This document shows, piece by piece, positions 36,434 to 44,279 of a stretch of 54,875 nucleotides of DNA. The number at the start of each line of letters is the position of its first letter. Position 1 is the first letter of the stretch. Source of the DNA: Eubacterium sp. AF22-9 (GTDB taxonomy: Bacteria; Bacillota; Clostridia; Lachnospirales; Lachnospiraceae); NCBI GenBank assembly GCA_003458705.1, contig QRVH01000019.1, forward strand, positions 1-54,875, written 5' to 3'. The position numbers were made by a program, and so were the translations under genes. The notes beneath the pieces are model-generated. The model searched no databases. It was not told the DNA's origin and saw only the letters and a list, made by a program, of their open reading frames with translations.

Positions 36434-36847
36434 ATGCAAAACAATGATTTTATAGATGAAAATCTTGATAATGCTGGTTCTGCCAGTGACAACAATACAG
36501 TCCATAAAAATCTTGACTTAGATGTTGTTCTTGCAGAAATAACAGCATTTGCAGAAAACATGCACACTAAAAACCAGCACAAGAAAAAAATCTGCTTAAG
36601 ATGCATGATGATAATTCCCTTAGTATTCATGGTACTTATGTTTACCATGGATACCGCCAAGGTTGTTTATCTTCTTCTCTGGGTAATTTCGCTTTTTATT
36701 TTCTGTGCTTATCTTATAATTATTGATTACATTGATGACAAGCTTGCAAGAAAATTAAACGACCTTAATATAGAAATTCAGGAAAAACAGGCAGATGCTT
36801 CCATTACAGACAGTATCAAAGCATTTTTAAGTGAGGTACAGTTATGA
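36434..36847 (+). CDS. Small membrane protein between two YhgE/Pip genes
   Basis: 137 aa, not recognised. The first 55 residues are acidic and soluble, two membrane helices follow (residues 60-79 and 82-100), and the end is a charged, probably coiled segment. AAAGGAG lies upstream. It starts 16 bp after the first YhgE gene and overlaps the second by 4 bp, so it is almost certainly produced with both and may join their complex. Confidence 0.75.
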   Translation: MQNNDFIDENLDNAGSASDNNTVHKNLDLDVVLAEITAFAENMHTKNQHKKKICLRCMMIIPLVFMVLMFTMDTAKVVYLLLWVISLFIFCAYLIIIDYIDDKLARKLNDLNIEIQEKQADASITDSIKAFLSEVQL

Positions 36848-38589
36848 AAAATATATTTAAAATTATCAAGTCTGACCTTAGCCACATAAAAACAAATGTG
36901 ATTGCAATATGCGTGATTATCGGTCTTACTGTTATTCCTGCATTGTATTCATGGTTCAATATCCTGTCTAACTGGGATCCTTATGGACAGGCTTCCACAA
37001 GCAGAATCAAAGTCGCAGTCGTATCTGTCGACAAAGGCACTTCTCTTGAAGGCATGGAACTTAATGTAGGTGACACTATAATTGAAGCGCTTGAAACTAA
37101 TGACACTATTGGCTGGCAGTTTGTTGATTCTTCTGATGATGCAATCAAAGGCGTATACAGCGGAGATTATTATGCTGCGCTTGTTGTTCCGGAGGATTTT
37201 TCGAAGAATCTTATAAGCTTCTTAAGCGATTCGATGGAACACCCTCAGCTAAAATATTACTGCAACCAGAAAGCCAACGCTATTGCACCTAAGATAACAG
37301 ACAAGGCTAAGACAGCAGTCCAGCAGCAGGTAAACCAGACATTTATTGACACCATCGTGTCTACTATTGCCAGTACAGGTGATTCAGCCATCAAAGATGC
37401 AGATAAGGAGAATGGCTCCCTTATAGACGCAATTACTAACAGACTTACTTCTGCAAGAACTACACTTTCAACATATGATGTAATTCTTAACTCAATGCTT
37501 GCAATTACTGACCTTACATCATCAATAAGCAGCAGTTCAAACAGTGCTGCACCGCAAGTTTATACACAATTACAGTTACAGCAGCAGCAGTTAATAACCT
37601 TGCAGGCTCTTGTAAATGGTAATTCCGCTGAATCTTTAAATGAATTATCATCTGCTCTTTCAAACCAGATGTCCCAGATTCAGAGCATTATGAGTTCATT
37701 AACAGAGCTTTATTCAGACATGAACATGGACGTTGCAGACCTGTCTGCTGCAATTAAGCTTACATCAGGCTCACTCACTCAGACTAAAGAGCTTCTCAGT
37801 GACCTTGAGACAAAGCTTGATAACGCAATTAATACATTAAACACAATCACTGAACAGGATACATATGGTTTATTATCAGAGATGTTAAATGCAGATGCTA
37901 ATACTTTGGGAGATTTTCTCTCTGCACCTGTAAATATAACAACCGAACAGGTATATGCTGTTAAAAGCTATGGAACAAGTGCTTCACCATTCTACACAAT
38001 ACTTGCACTGTGGTTTGGTGGACTTATACTTGTTGCTATTATGCACACACCTGTGCATCCTGCTCCAGATATTCCAGCAGATGCAAAGAGATATGAAAAA
38101 TTCTTTGGAAGATATTTTATCTTCTTTGCAGTAGGACAGCTTCAGGCTCTGCTTATAACACTTGGAAATCTTTTCTACATAGGAATCCAGTGTTACCACC
38201 CATTCCTTTACTGGGTTGCATGTGCATTCTCTAGCTTCGTATTCACCTTCTTTATGTACAGCCTTACTGTTGCATTTGGAAATATCGGTGAAGCTCTTGG
38301 AATCGTCCTCCTCGTTATACAGGTTGCCGGCTCAGGCGGTACTTTCCCTATAGAAGTACTTCCTAACGCCTACCAGATAATATACCGATTCCTGCTCTTC
38401 CCATATTCAATGGATGCATTAAGAGAATGTATAGCAGGAATGTACAGATATGATTACATTAAGAATCTCGCATTTCTTTCAATATATATAGTTGTTTCGC
38501 TGATTATCGGATTGTTCCTACAGAAACCATTTGAGAAGCTGAATCATATGATTGAGAGAAGTAAGGAGAAGTCGGGGGTTATGTTGTAG
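36844..38589 (+). CDS. YhgE/Pip family membrane protein (second copy)
   Basis: 581 aa, a shorter relative of the gene at 34271. Same signature near the N-terminus (VIPALYSWFNILSNWDPYG) and same C-terminal block (ALWFGGLILVAIM, VIQVAGSGGTFPIEVLP). The extracellular stretch is about 140 residues shorter and Ser/Gln-rich. The pair may form a heterodimer of an ABC-2-like exporter (inference); no ATPase is encoded next to them. Confidence 0.88.
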   Translation: MKNIFKIIKSDLSHIKTNVIAICVIIGLTVIPALYSWFNILSNWDPYGQASTSRIKVAVVSVDKGTSLEGMELNVGDTIIEALETNDTIGWQFVDSSDDAIKGVYSGDYYAALVVPEDFSKNLISFLSDSMEHPQLKYYCNQKANAIAPKITDKAKTAVQQQVNQTFIDTIVSTIASTGDSAIKDADKENGSLIDAITNRLTSARTTLSTYDVILNSMLAITDLTSSISSSSNSAAPQVYTQLQLQQQQLITLQALVNGNSAESLNELSSALSNQMSQIQSIMSSLTELYSDMNMDVADLSAAIKLTSGSLTQTKELLSDLETKLDNAINTLNTITEQDTYGLLSEMLNADANTLGDFLSAPVNITTEQVYAVKSYGTSASPFYTILALWFGGLILVAIMHTPVHPAPDIPADAKRYEKFFGRYFIFFAVGQLQALLITLGNLFYIGIQCYHPFLYWVACAFSSFVFTFFMYSLTVAFGNIGEALGIVLLVIQVAGSGGTFPIEVLPNAYQIIYRFLLFPYSMDALRECIAGMYRYDYIKNLAFLSIYIVVSLIIGLFLQKPFEKLNHMIERSKEKSGVML

Positions 38590-38604
38590 GAAGTTGCTCC
38601 CCTA

Positions 38605-39124
38605 AAGCACGCCCAGCCATGTATATTAGTAAAATCAAAACACGCTTCCGCTCGGATTCCGACGCAGCGGTACTAGGTTCGCTGGGATTTGCTACCACTT
38701 TGTGGCAGCTTTCCCAGCTTACCAAGTGCCGGCGTCTTCATACGGTTTTGATTTTACTAATATACACGGCTGGGCTTTTCTTTACCGGACAACTTCCCCG
38801 CCCCGCCTTTGGCAAGGTTGGGGGCTTGAAGAATCCAACCGTTCCTCCATTATGTAGAAAAACTCCCGGAAGTTCGGAGACAGGTGGTTTGTGGGGTGCG
38901 GTATTCCGACTGTAAACTGTGCGCATAATAAAAGCATTGAGTCATAAGTAAACCAAAGCGTACACACGCCACGGATGGCGTGTGAGATGTCTCGCACATG
39001 GATGTGCGTAGACATCGTTAGCGGATGGTATAATTACCTAAACACTCAATGCTTATTATTATGCAGTGCAGTTTACCGGAGGGATTCCACACCCCACAAC
39101 CACCTGCCTCCCACTCCCGGGAGT
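38605..39124. other. GC-rich non-coding element with two very long stem-loops
   Basis: Module 1: arms 38611-38641 and 38745-38775 are 31 nt long and match at 30 (the odd pair is G-U in minus-strand RNA); inside are CCGCT/AGCGG, GCTGGGA/TCCCAGC and GCTACCAC/GTGGCAGC hairpins. Module 2: 38861-38942 and 39043-39124 form an imperfect inverted repeat of about 80 nt; its loop holds CACACGCC/GGCGTGTG and a nested GATGTCT/AGACATC, CGCACAT/ATGTGCG hairpin. T runs follow module 1 on the plus strand and module 2 on the minus strand. It lies between convergent genes and has clearly higher GC than they do. Short ORFs in it look accidental. Candidates: structured RNA, MITE-like element, or elaborate double terminator. 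Confidence 0.75.
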
Positions 39125-39131
39125 CACTTTT

Positions 39132-40802
39132 CTAGAATAGCCCAGTTATTACCCCATCATCATTAACATCTATATTATATGCCGCTGGTGATTTTGAAAG
39201 TCCTGGCATTGTCATTACTGAACCTGTAAGCACTACTATGAAGCCTGCACCGGCTGATACATATGCTTCTCTTACATTCATCTCAAATCCTTCCGGACGG
39301 CCAAGTAATGTCGGATCGTCTGAAAGCGAATACTGTGTCTTAGCCATACAGATTGGAAGATTACCAAATCCTAACTGTTCAAGCTGTGCAATCTGCTTAT
39401 TAGCTGCTGCCGAATAATTAACACTTCCTGCGCCATATATTTCTTTGGCAATTGTCTCAATCTTTGCTTTAACCGGCTGGTTTGTCTCATACAGACAATG
39501 GAAATTGCTCTTCTTTGTCTCAAGTGTTTTAAGAACCTTTTCTGCAAGCTCAATTCCGCCTTCTCCACCCTTTTCCCATACTTTGGCAAGGGCGAATTCA
39601 CAGCCTTTATCTTCACAGAACTTCTGTATATAATCTAATTCTGCCTGTGTATCTGATACAAATGCATTAAGTGTAACAACTACAGGCACACCATATTTCT
39701 GCAAATTCTCGATATGCTTTTCAAGGTTTACGATTCCCTTCTTTAATGCGTCAAGATTCTCTGCTGATAATTCTGTCTTAGGTACTCCGCCGTTGTACTT
39801 AAGTGCTCTTACTGTTGCTACTAATACAACTGCATCTGGCTTTAAGTCTGACTTACGGCACTTTATATCGAAGAATTTCTCTGCTCCTAAATCTGCACCA
39901 AATCCTGCCTCTGTGATTACATAATCTGCCATCTTGAGTGCAGTCTTAGTTGCTCTTACTGAATTACAGCCATGTGCGATATTAGCAAATGGTCCACCAT
40001 GTACTAATGCTGGAGTATGCTCAAGTGTCTGGATAAGGTTAGGCTTTAATGCATCCTTTAACAAAGCTGCCATTGAACCTACTGCCTTGATATCTGATGC
40101 TGTAACAGGCTGTCCCTGATAATTGTAAGCAACTACCATCTTGCCGAGTCTTTCTTTTAAATCCTTCATATCTGTTGCAAGACATAATACTGCCATAATC
40201 TCTGACGCAACTGTGATAACAAAATGATCTTCTCTTACAGTTCCGTCAACCTTAGAACCAAGACCTACAACTATATTTCTAAGAACACGGTCGTTCATAT
40301 CCATACATCTTTTCCATGTAACACATCTTGGGTCAATTCCAAGTTCGTTGCCCTGCTGTATATGGTTATCAAGAAGTGCTGCACATAAGTTGTTAGCTGA
40401 TGTGATTGCATGGAAATCACCTGTAAAATGCAGATTCAATTCTTCCATAGGAACAACCTGTGCATATCCACCACCTGCTGCTCCACCTTTGATACCGAAA
40501 CATGGACCAAGTGATGGCTCACGAAGTGCTATAACTGCCTTCTTGCCAAGCTTTCCAAATGCTTCTCCAAGCCCTACAGTAATTGTTGTCTTTCCCTCTC
40601 CTGCCGGAGTTGGATTTATGGCTGTAACAAGAATTAACTTTCCATCTTCATTGTCTTTGACACTGTTGATGTACTCATCTGATATCTTAGCCTTATACTT
40701 TCCGTATAATTCAAGATCATCCTCGCTTATGCCGCATCTGGCTGCAACATTCTTAATTGGCTCCATTACTGCTTCCTGTGCAATTTCAATATCTGTCTTC
40801 AT
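39132..40802 (-). CDS. fhs: Formate-tetrahydrofolate ligase
   Basis: 556 aa, full length. It joins formate to tetrahydrofolate using ATP, giving 10-formyl-THF for purines, serine/glycine interconversion and acetogenic carbon flow. The ATP loop [16 protein letters not shown] is at residues 63-78, and [18 protein letters not shown] and [12 protein letters not shown] match the family signatures. It is preceded by a tandem glycine riboswitch with a terminator, an unusual control for this gene. A formate channel gene lies 3.5 kb away. Confidence 0.97.
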   Translation of the reverse strand: MKTDIEIAQEAVMEPIKNVAARCGISEDDLELYGKYKAKISDEYINSVKDNEDGKLILVTAINPTPAGEGKTTITVGLGEAFGKLGKKAVIALREPSLGPCFGIKGGAAGGGYAQVVPMEELNLHFTGDFHAITSANNLCAALLDNHIQQGNELGIDPRCVTWKRCMDMNDRVLRNIVVGLGSKVDGTVREDHFVITVASEIMAVLCLATDMKDLKERLGKMVVAYNYQGQPVTASDIKAVGSMAALLKDALKPNLIQTLEHTPALVHGGPFANIAHGCNSVRATKTALKMADYVITEAGFGADLGAEKFFDIKCRKSDLKPDAVVLVATVRALKYNGGVPKTELSAENLDALKKGIVNLEKHIENLQKYGVPVVVTLNAFVSDTQAELDYIQKFCEDKGCEFALAKVWEKGGEGGIELAEKVLKTLETKKSNFHCLYETNQPVKAKIETIAKEIYGAGSVNYSAAANKQIAQLEQLGFGNLPICMAKTQYSLSDDPTLLGRPEGFEMNVREAYVSAGAGFIVVLTGSVMTMPGLSKSPAAYNIDVNDDGVITGLF

Positions 40803-40895
40803 AATGTTTCTCTCCTTTGCTTTAGCCTTTTCGTGCCTTGCAATCCTGCCTTATCAAGATTCCTAAGAAGATTCCCTTCCTAATATATCTTTACA

Positions 40896-40940
40896 TAAAA
40901 ACAAGAGGCTACAGGCGCACTTTAATACACCTATGCCTCT
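40896..40940 (-). terminator. Expression-platform terminator of the glycine riboswitch
   Basis: On the minus strand AGAGGC-ATAGGTG and GCGCCTGTA-GCCTCT pair around TATTAAA, followed by TGTTTTT. It lies immediately after the second aptamer and about 95 nt before the fhs ATG, so glycine binding presumably decides whether it forms. Confidence 0.85.
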
Positions 40941-41137
40941 GTTAAAAACCTGAAAGATTCTCCCCAAGCAAATCAGCCTCAATATTTCTCATCTCTATGC
41001 TTAGAAATTGCTTCTTCGGTGCTGATAATTACAGCTCTCCAGAGTTCCGTCCATAACCGGTCCTTTTGCCTGAGAGTTTTCGCTGTCACCTTCGGCGCTG
41101 CATTTTTACACAGTCTCTCCCGATTATATCTTCCGGA
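40941..41137 (-). ncRNA. Tandem glycine riboswitch controlling fhs
   Basis: Read on the minus strand, aptamer 1 (about 41137-41055) shows GGGAGAGAC, GCGCCGAAGGTGACAGCG and AAACTCTCAGGCAAAAGGAC, the core strings of the glycine aptamer. Aptamer 2 (about 41053-40941) repeats them as GGAACTCTGGAGAGC, CAGCACCGAAGAAGCAA and AATCTTTCAGGTTTTT, with an enlarged P3 arm. The short linker between the two is typical of the cooperative tandem class. Most such RNAs control gcvT or transporters; here the downstream gene is fhs. Confidence 0.92.
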
Positions 41138-41156
41138 TATTACCTTAATAATAAGG

Positions 41157-41187
41157 AAAAAAGCGTCTTGCTTTATCTGCAAAACGC
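41157..41187 (-). terminator. Extra terminator-like hairpin upstream of the riboswitch
   Basis: On the minus strand GCGTTTTGC and GCAAGACGC pair (one G-U) around AGATAAA and six T follow directly. It lies between the promoter at 41230 and the first aptamer, where a terminator would abort the leader early. Confidence 0.7.
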
Positions 41188-41201
41188 CTTCGTTTTCAAC
41201 A

Positions 41202-41230
41202 ATAATATATAAATTGACAGAGTTTGTCAA
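41202..41230 (-). promoter_or_regulatory. Promoter of the fhs riboswitch transcript
   Basis: Minus strand -35 TTGACA (41230-41225), 17-bp spacer, -10 TATTAT (41207-41202). The -35 overlaps a palindrome TTGACAGAGTTTGTCAA (41214-41230) that could bind a regulator. Confidence 0.75.
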
Positions 41231-41282
41231 TAAGCAACATTTAACAAAATTATTTATTATATTAGGAAATAACAGTATTCAA

Positions 41283-41311
41283 TTGAAAAAAATGTTGTTT
41301 TATGGTAAAAT
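41283..41311 (+). promoter_or_regulatory. Promoter of the AGCS symporter gene
   Basis: -35 TTGAAA (41283-41288), 17-bp spacer and -10 TAAAAT (41306-41311), 38 bp before the ATG. It faces away from the fhs promoter. Confidence 0.7.
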
Positions 41312-41348
41312 TTATCTTAATTTTTTATAAAAAGGGAGAATACATAAT

Positions 41349-42767
41349 ATGTTTAGTAAAATCAATACTATTCTCGATACTATTGACGCATATGTCTGGG
41401 GAATTCCACTCATTGTCCTTATACTTGCAGTTGGTCTGTTTCTTACTATCAGACTTAAGGGTGTTCAGTTTACTAATCTTGGACGTGCTTTTAAGTACAT
41501 TTTCAAAGACGAAACTGATGGAAAGCATGGTGAAGTGAGCAGTTTCGCAGCACTATGTACAGCACTTTCAGCAACAATCGGTACAGGTAATATCGTAGGT
41601 GTTGCTACTGCTATTGTCTCAGGCGGTCCTGGAGCATTATTCTGGATGTGGCTTGCTGCCTTAGTTGGTACTGCTACCAAGTACTCAGAGTGTCTCTTAG
41701 CAGTTAAGTTCAGACAGGTTGACGAAGACGGTCATGTTGTTGGTGGTCCTTTTAACTACATTGAACATGGTATGGGACCTAAGTGGAAATGGCTTGCCAA
41801 GATATTTGCTTTCTTTGGTATAGGCGTTGGTCTTTTAGGAATTGGTACATTTACACAGGTGAACGGAATCTCTTCTGCTGTTAATAATTTCTTTGATTCT
41901 AACAACGCATGGACTGTTTCATTATTTGGAAGAACATATTCATGGACTGTAGTTATAAGCTGTCTTATCCTTACATTCTGTGTTGCTCTTGTTCTTATTG
42001 GTGGAATCCAGAGAATTTCTAAAGTTGCTCAGGTTATTGTTCCTTTCATGGCTGCAACATATTTTTTAGCAGGTATTCTTATTATTTTATTTAATATTAC
42101 AGATGTTCCTGCTGCCATACTTACAATTGTGCAGAGTGCATTTGGTCTTAAGGCCGCTGCTGGTGGTGCCCTTGGTGCCATGGTTGTAGCTATGCAGAAG
42201 GGTATTGCAAGAGGTATCTTCTCTAATGAGGCCGGTCTTGGTAGTGCACCTATTGCCGCTGCCGCTGCCCGTACCAATGAACCTGTACGTCAGGGGCTTG
42301 TATCTATGACAGCTACTTTTATTGATACTATTATCATCTGTTCAATTACAGGTATTGCAATTGTTCTTACAGGAGCTTACGATATGGGACTTGAAGGTGT
42401 TGCAGTAACAACTAAAGCATTCCAGTTAGGACTTCCATTCCCTGATGGAGTTGCTTCATTTATTCTTATGTTATGTCTCGTATTCTTTGCATTTACAACT
42501 ATTCTTGGCTGGGACTACTATTCTGAGCGCTGCCTTGAATACCTTACTAATGGTAAGAAGAAATGCATCAAGGCATACAGATGGGTATATATTCTCTGCG
42601 TATTCATCGGCCCTTACATGACTGTATCTGCCGTATGGACAATTGCAGATATATTTAACGGTCTTATGGCTATTCCTAACCTTATTGCACTCGTTGCTTT
42701 AAACGGTGTGGTTGCTAAAGAAACTAAAGATTATCTTGACAGAATTAAGAAAAAAGAAATTGAGTAA
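41349..42767 (+). CDS. Sodium:alanine/glycine symporter (AGCS family)
   Basis: 472 aa with about 11 membrane helices. It takes up alanine or glycine with Na+. The family region GTGNIVGVATAIVSGGPGAL (residues 79-98) and the MQKGIARGIFSNEAGLGSAP signature are intact. AAAGGGAGA precedes the ATG. It is divergent from fhs with its glycine riboswitch, which suggests glycine as substrate, but this transporter itself is not preceded by the riboswitch. Confidence 0.93.
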   Translation: MFSKINTILDTIDAYVWGIPLIVLILAVGLFLTIRLKGVQFTNLGRAFKYIFKDETDGKHGEVSSFAALCTALSATIGTGNIVGVATAIVSGGPGALFWMWLAALVGTATKYSECLLAVKFRQVDEDGHVVGGPFNYIEHGMGPKWKWLAKIFAFFGIGVGLLGIGTFTQVNGISSAVNNFFDSNNAWTVSLFGRTYSWTVVISCLILTFCVALVLIGGIQRISKVAQVIVPFMAATYFLAGILIILFNITDVPAAILTIVQSAFGLKAAAGGALGAMVVAMQKGIARGIFSNEAGLGSAPIAAAAARTNEPVRQGLVSMTATFIDTIIICSITGIAIVLTGAYDMGLEGVAVTTKAFQLGLPFPDGVASFILMLCLVFFAFTTILGWDYYSERCLEYLTNGKKKCIKAYRWVYILCVFIGPYMTVSAVWTIADIFNGLMAIPNLIALVALNGVVAKETKDYLDRIKKKEIE

Positions 42768-42784
42768 TTAAGCATTAACTGCTT

Positions 42785-42840
42785 ATGCGTATAATAAGCC
42801 CCACTCTGGATTAGTCCGGAATGGGGCTTATCTTACGCAT
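42785..42840. terminator. Terminator after the symporter gene
   Basis: TAAGCCCCACTCTGGA and TCCGGAATGGGGCTTA pair at 14 of 16 positions around TTAG, and outer ATGCGT/ACGCAT arms extend the stem. The T run is weak. Confidence 0.75.
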
Positions 42841-42951
42841 TATCTTCCTCTATCATACATTTTTATAAAGAAATTCAATGTAATAATATAACACGTTTGA
42901 CCGATATATAATGTAGAAGTAACATTTTGAAATAAGGTCCAAGGAGGGATT

Positions 42952-43206
42952 ATTGCAGCAAATGGAGTTATTCGCAATTCAAAAGTGTACCCAGTCCAGA
43001 CTATCAGTAATCTCAAAGGGGTAGGACAGGATAATACCAGTGCAGAACACGGTAACAGTGGACAGTCTCACAGACAGACAATAACTATCAGAGTTAATCC
43101 TGAGACTTATGCTGATGCACCAGCCGATTGTTATACAGTTACATATAACCGTAACAGTCAGCTTCAGGCATTTTATTATCGCCCTCGCCATGAGTATACT
43201 TACTAA
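42952..43206 (+). CDS. Putative small protein with non-standard start
   Basis: 84 aa if read from the ATT at 42952, which follows AAGGAGGG (42941-42948); GTG at 42985 is the first ordinary start and would give 73 aa but lacks a ribosome binding site. The sequence begins AANGVIRNSKVYPVQTI, has a Gly/Ser/Asn-rich middle and ends YYRPRHEYTY. No family is recognised. A TATAAT (42907-42912) lies upstream and a perfect terminator directly downstream, so the unit looks like a real gene. Confidence 0.55.
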   Translation: MAANGVIRNSKVYPVQTISNLKGVGQDNTSAEHGNSGQSHRQTITIRVNPETYADAPADCYTVTYNRNSQLQAFYYRPRHEYTY

Positions 43207-43219
43207 TAATGGACGAAGA

Positions 43220-43266
43220 AAAACACCTCTTAATCAGAATGTATATTGCTGATTAAGAGGTGTTTT
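43220..43266. terminator. Perfect bidirectional terminator
   Basis: AAAACACCTCTTAATCAG (43220-43237) and CTGATTAAGAGGTGTTTT (43249-43266) are exact reverse complements (18 bp) around an 11-nt loop. Confidence 0.92.
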
Positions 43267-43267
43267 C

Positions 43268-43414
43268 TTATGCTCTACGCTTCAGCTTTATATATATGAG
43301 TTGCAATATTATTGCGCACGCAATGCCGACTGAAACATAAGATATTAAATCCGTATTGACATATGTCGGGTTAAGACTTGCTGTTCTTCCAAGAAATCTG
43401 TTACTGAATAACGT
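43268..43414 (-). pseudogene. Remnant: C-terminal end of a membrane protein
   Basis: A 48-codon open frame without a start ends at 43268. It reads NRFLGRTASLNPTYVNTD, then a membrane helix (ISYVSVGIACAIILQLIYI) and a basic tail KLKRRA. An in-frame TGA closes it upstream, and no ribosome binding site is seen. It looks like the last piece of a decayed gene; the parent is not recognised. The adjacent perfect terminator fits as its old 3' end. Confidence 0.4.
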
Positions 43415-43525
43415 TCAAGATGATAGCTGTATGGTTGCTGGCTGACAATAGTGTGCATAACTGGGTGCTGACTCTGATTTTGTAGCATATATTGGATAAA
43501 TCCACTATAATGTTGTTAAACATTT

Positions 43526-43910
43526 CCTATAAGAATATCTATATTTCAAGATTTATAGGCATATTATTATTGATGAAGAAGTGTCTTGTCTGATTTTTTT
43601 GTCATGATACCTATAGGTAGTCGTATATTCTGACAGCTTATAGGTATTTTCTGCACATTCTTCTCTCGAATCAGACATTATCCTTGCCAGAAAGCTAAAG
43701 ATTGCCTATAGGTAATGTGGTTTTTTATCATTTATAGGTATTTACAATGAAATCTGCGCTTTATGAGCAGAAATCCTAATATTTCTGCCTATAAGCAATA
43801 GAAATAATATCTTCTTATAGGTTCTGCTCTATATTCTACGACCATCTTGCTGTCAGATGCAAATGTATCACCTATTTGGACGATACACTATTTTGCCCCA
43901 TCATTTATGT
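43526..43910. repeat. Cluster of CCTATAR-N20-TTATAGG modules (right cluster)
   Basis: Modules at 43526-43559, 43610-43644, 43705-43738 and 43788-43821 are 34, 35, 34 and 34 bp, with gaps of 50, 60 and 49 bp. A degenerate fifth starts at 43871, again after a 49-bp gap (CCTATTT ... TTGCCCCAT). The half sites fit the octamer CYTATARG or TTTATAGG. The block CATGATACCTATAGGTAGTC (43603-43622) matches the left cluster. No coding potential. The roughly 10-bp steps in gap length suggest sites on one face of the helix. Confidence 0.8.
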
Positions 43911-43990
43911 TCATATTTTTTCGTAGTAGATCATAACATTTTTATCCCCCGATATAATATTCTCCGAAACCATGTGATTTTTGTGTAAAG

Positions 43991-44015
43991 AAAAAAGCAC
44001 CATGTTTCAGGTGCT
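43991..44015 (-). terminator. Terminator downstream of the formate transporter
   Basis: On the minus strand AGCACC, an 8-nt loop, GGTGCT and six T. It lies 265 bp beyond the transporter stop, so the 67-bp repeats would be in the 3' untranslated RNA. Confidence 0.7.
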
Positions 44016-44028
44016 AATCTTCATAATG

Positions 44029-44164
44029 GAACTTGCAGGAATATATTATCAGATTTTGGTTCATGTCCATATTATATGTAAGTCTGTGTTCGTCTGAACT
44101 TGCAGGAATATATTATCAGATTTTGGTTCATGTCCATATTATATGTAAGTCTGTGTTCGTCTGT
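44029..44164. repeat. 67-bp perfect tandem duplication (two copies)
   Basis: The 67 bp starting GAACTTGCAGGAATATATTA at 44029 recur exactly from 44096. Non-coding. Like the 106-bp duplication at the left end, it lies in a non-coding region that also holds CCTATAR modules. Confidence 0.93.
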
Positions 44165-44279
44165 GATTCTTCTACTGCACATCTTCCTATGCTTTAATGG
44201 TTTCTAAAGGAATAATCATAGGTAATAATATATTTTCTTCTAAATCATCAATCCGTATCCATATACTTTAAGATATGTA

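Noticed and set aside
38619-38915. 98-codon open frame on the plus strand
   Set aside because: It lies inside the long hairpin element, has no ribosome binding site and its sequence is explained by the inverted repeats.
38738-39015. Short minus-strand open frames in the hairpin element
   Set aside because: No ribosome binding site; similarity between them comes from the inverted repeats rather than from coding.
43526-43910. CRISPR-like array because of regular repeats and spacers
   Set aside because: The conserved part is only 7 bp at each end, cores vary, gap lengths are 49-60 bp and differ, and no cas gene is in the window.
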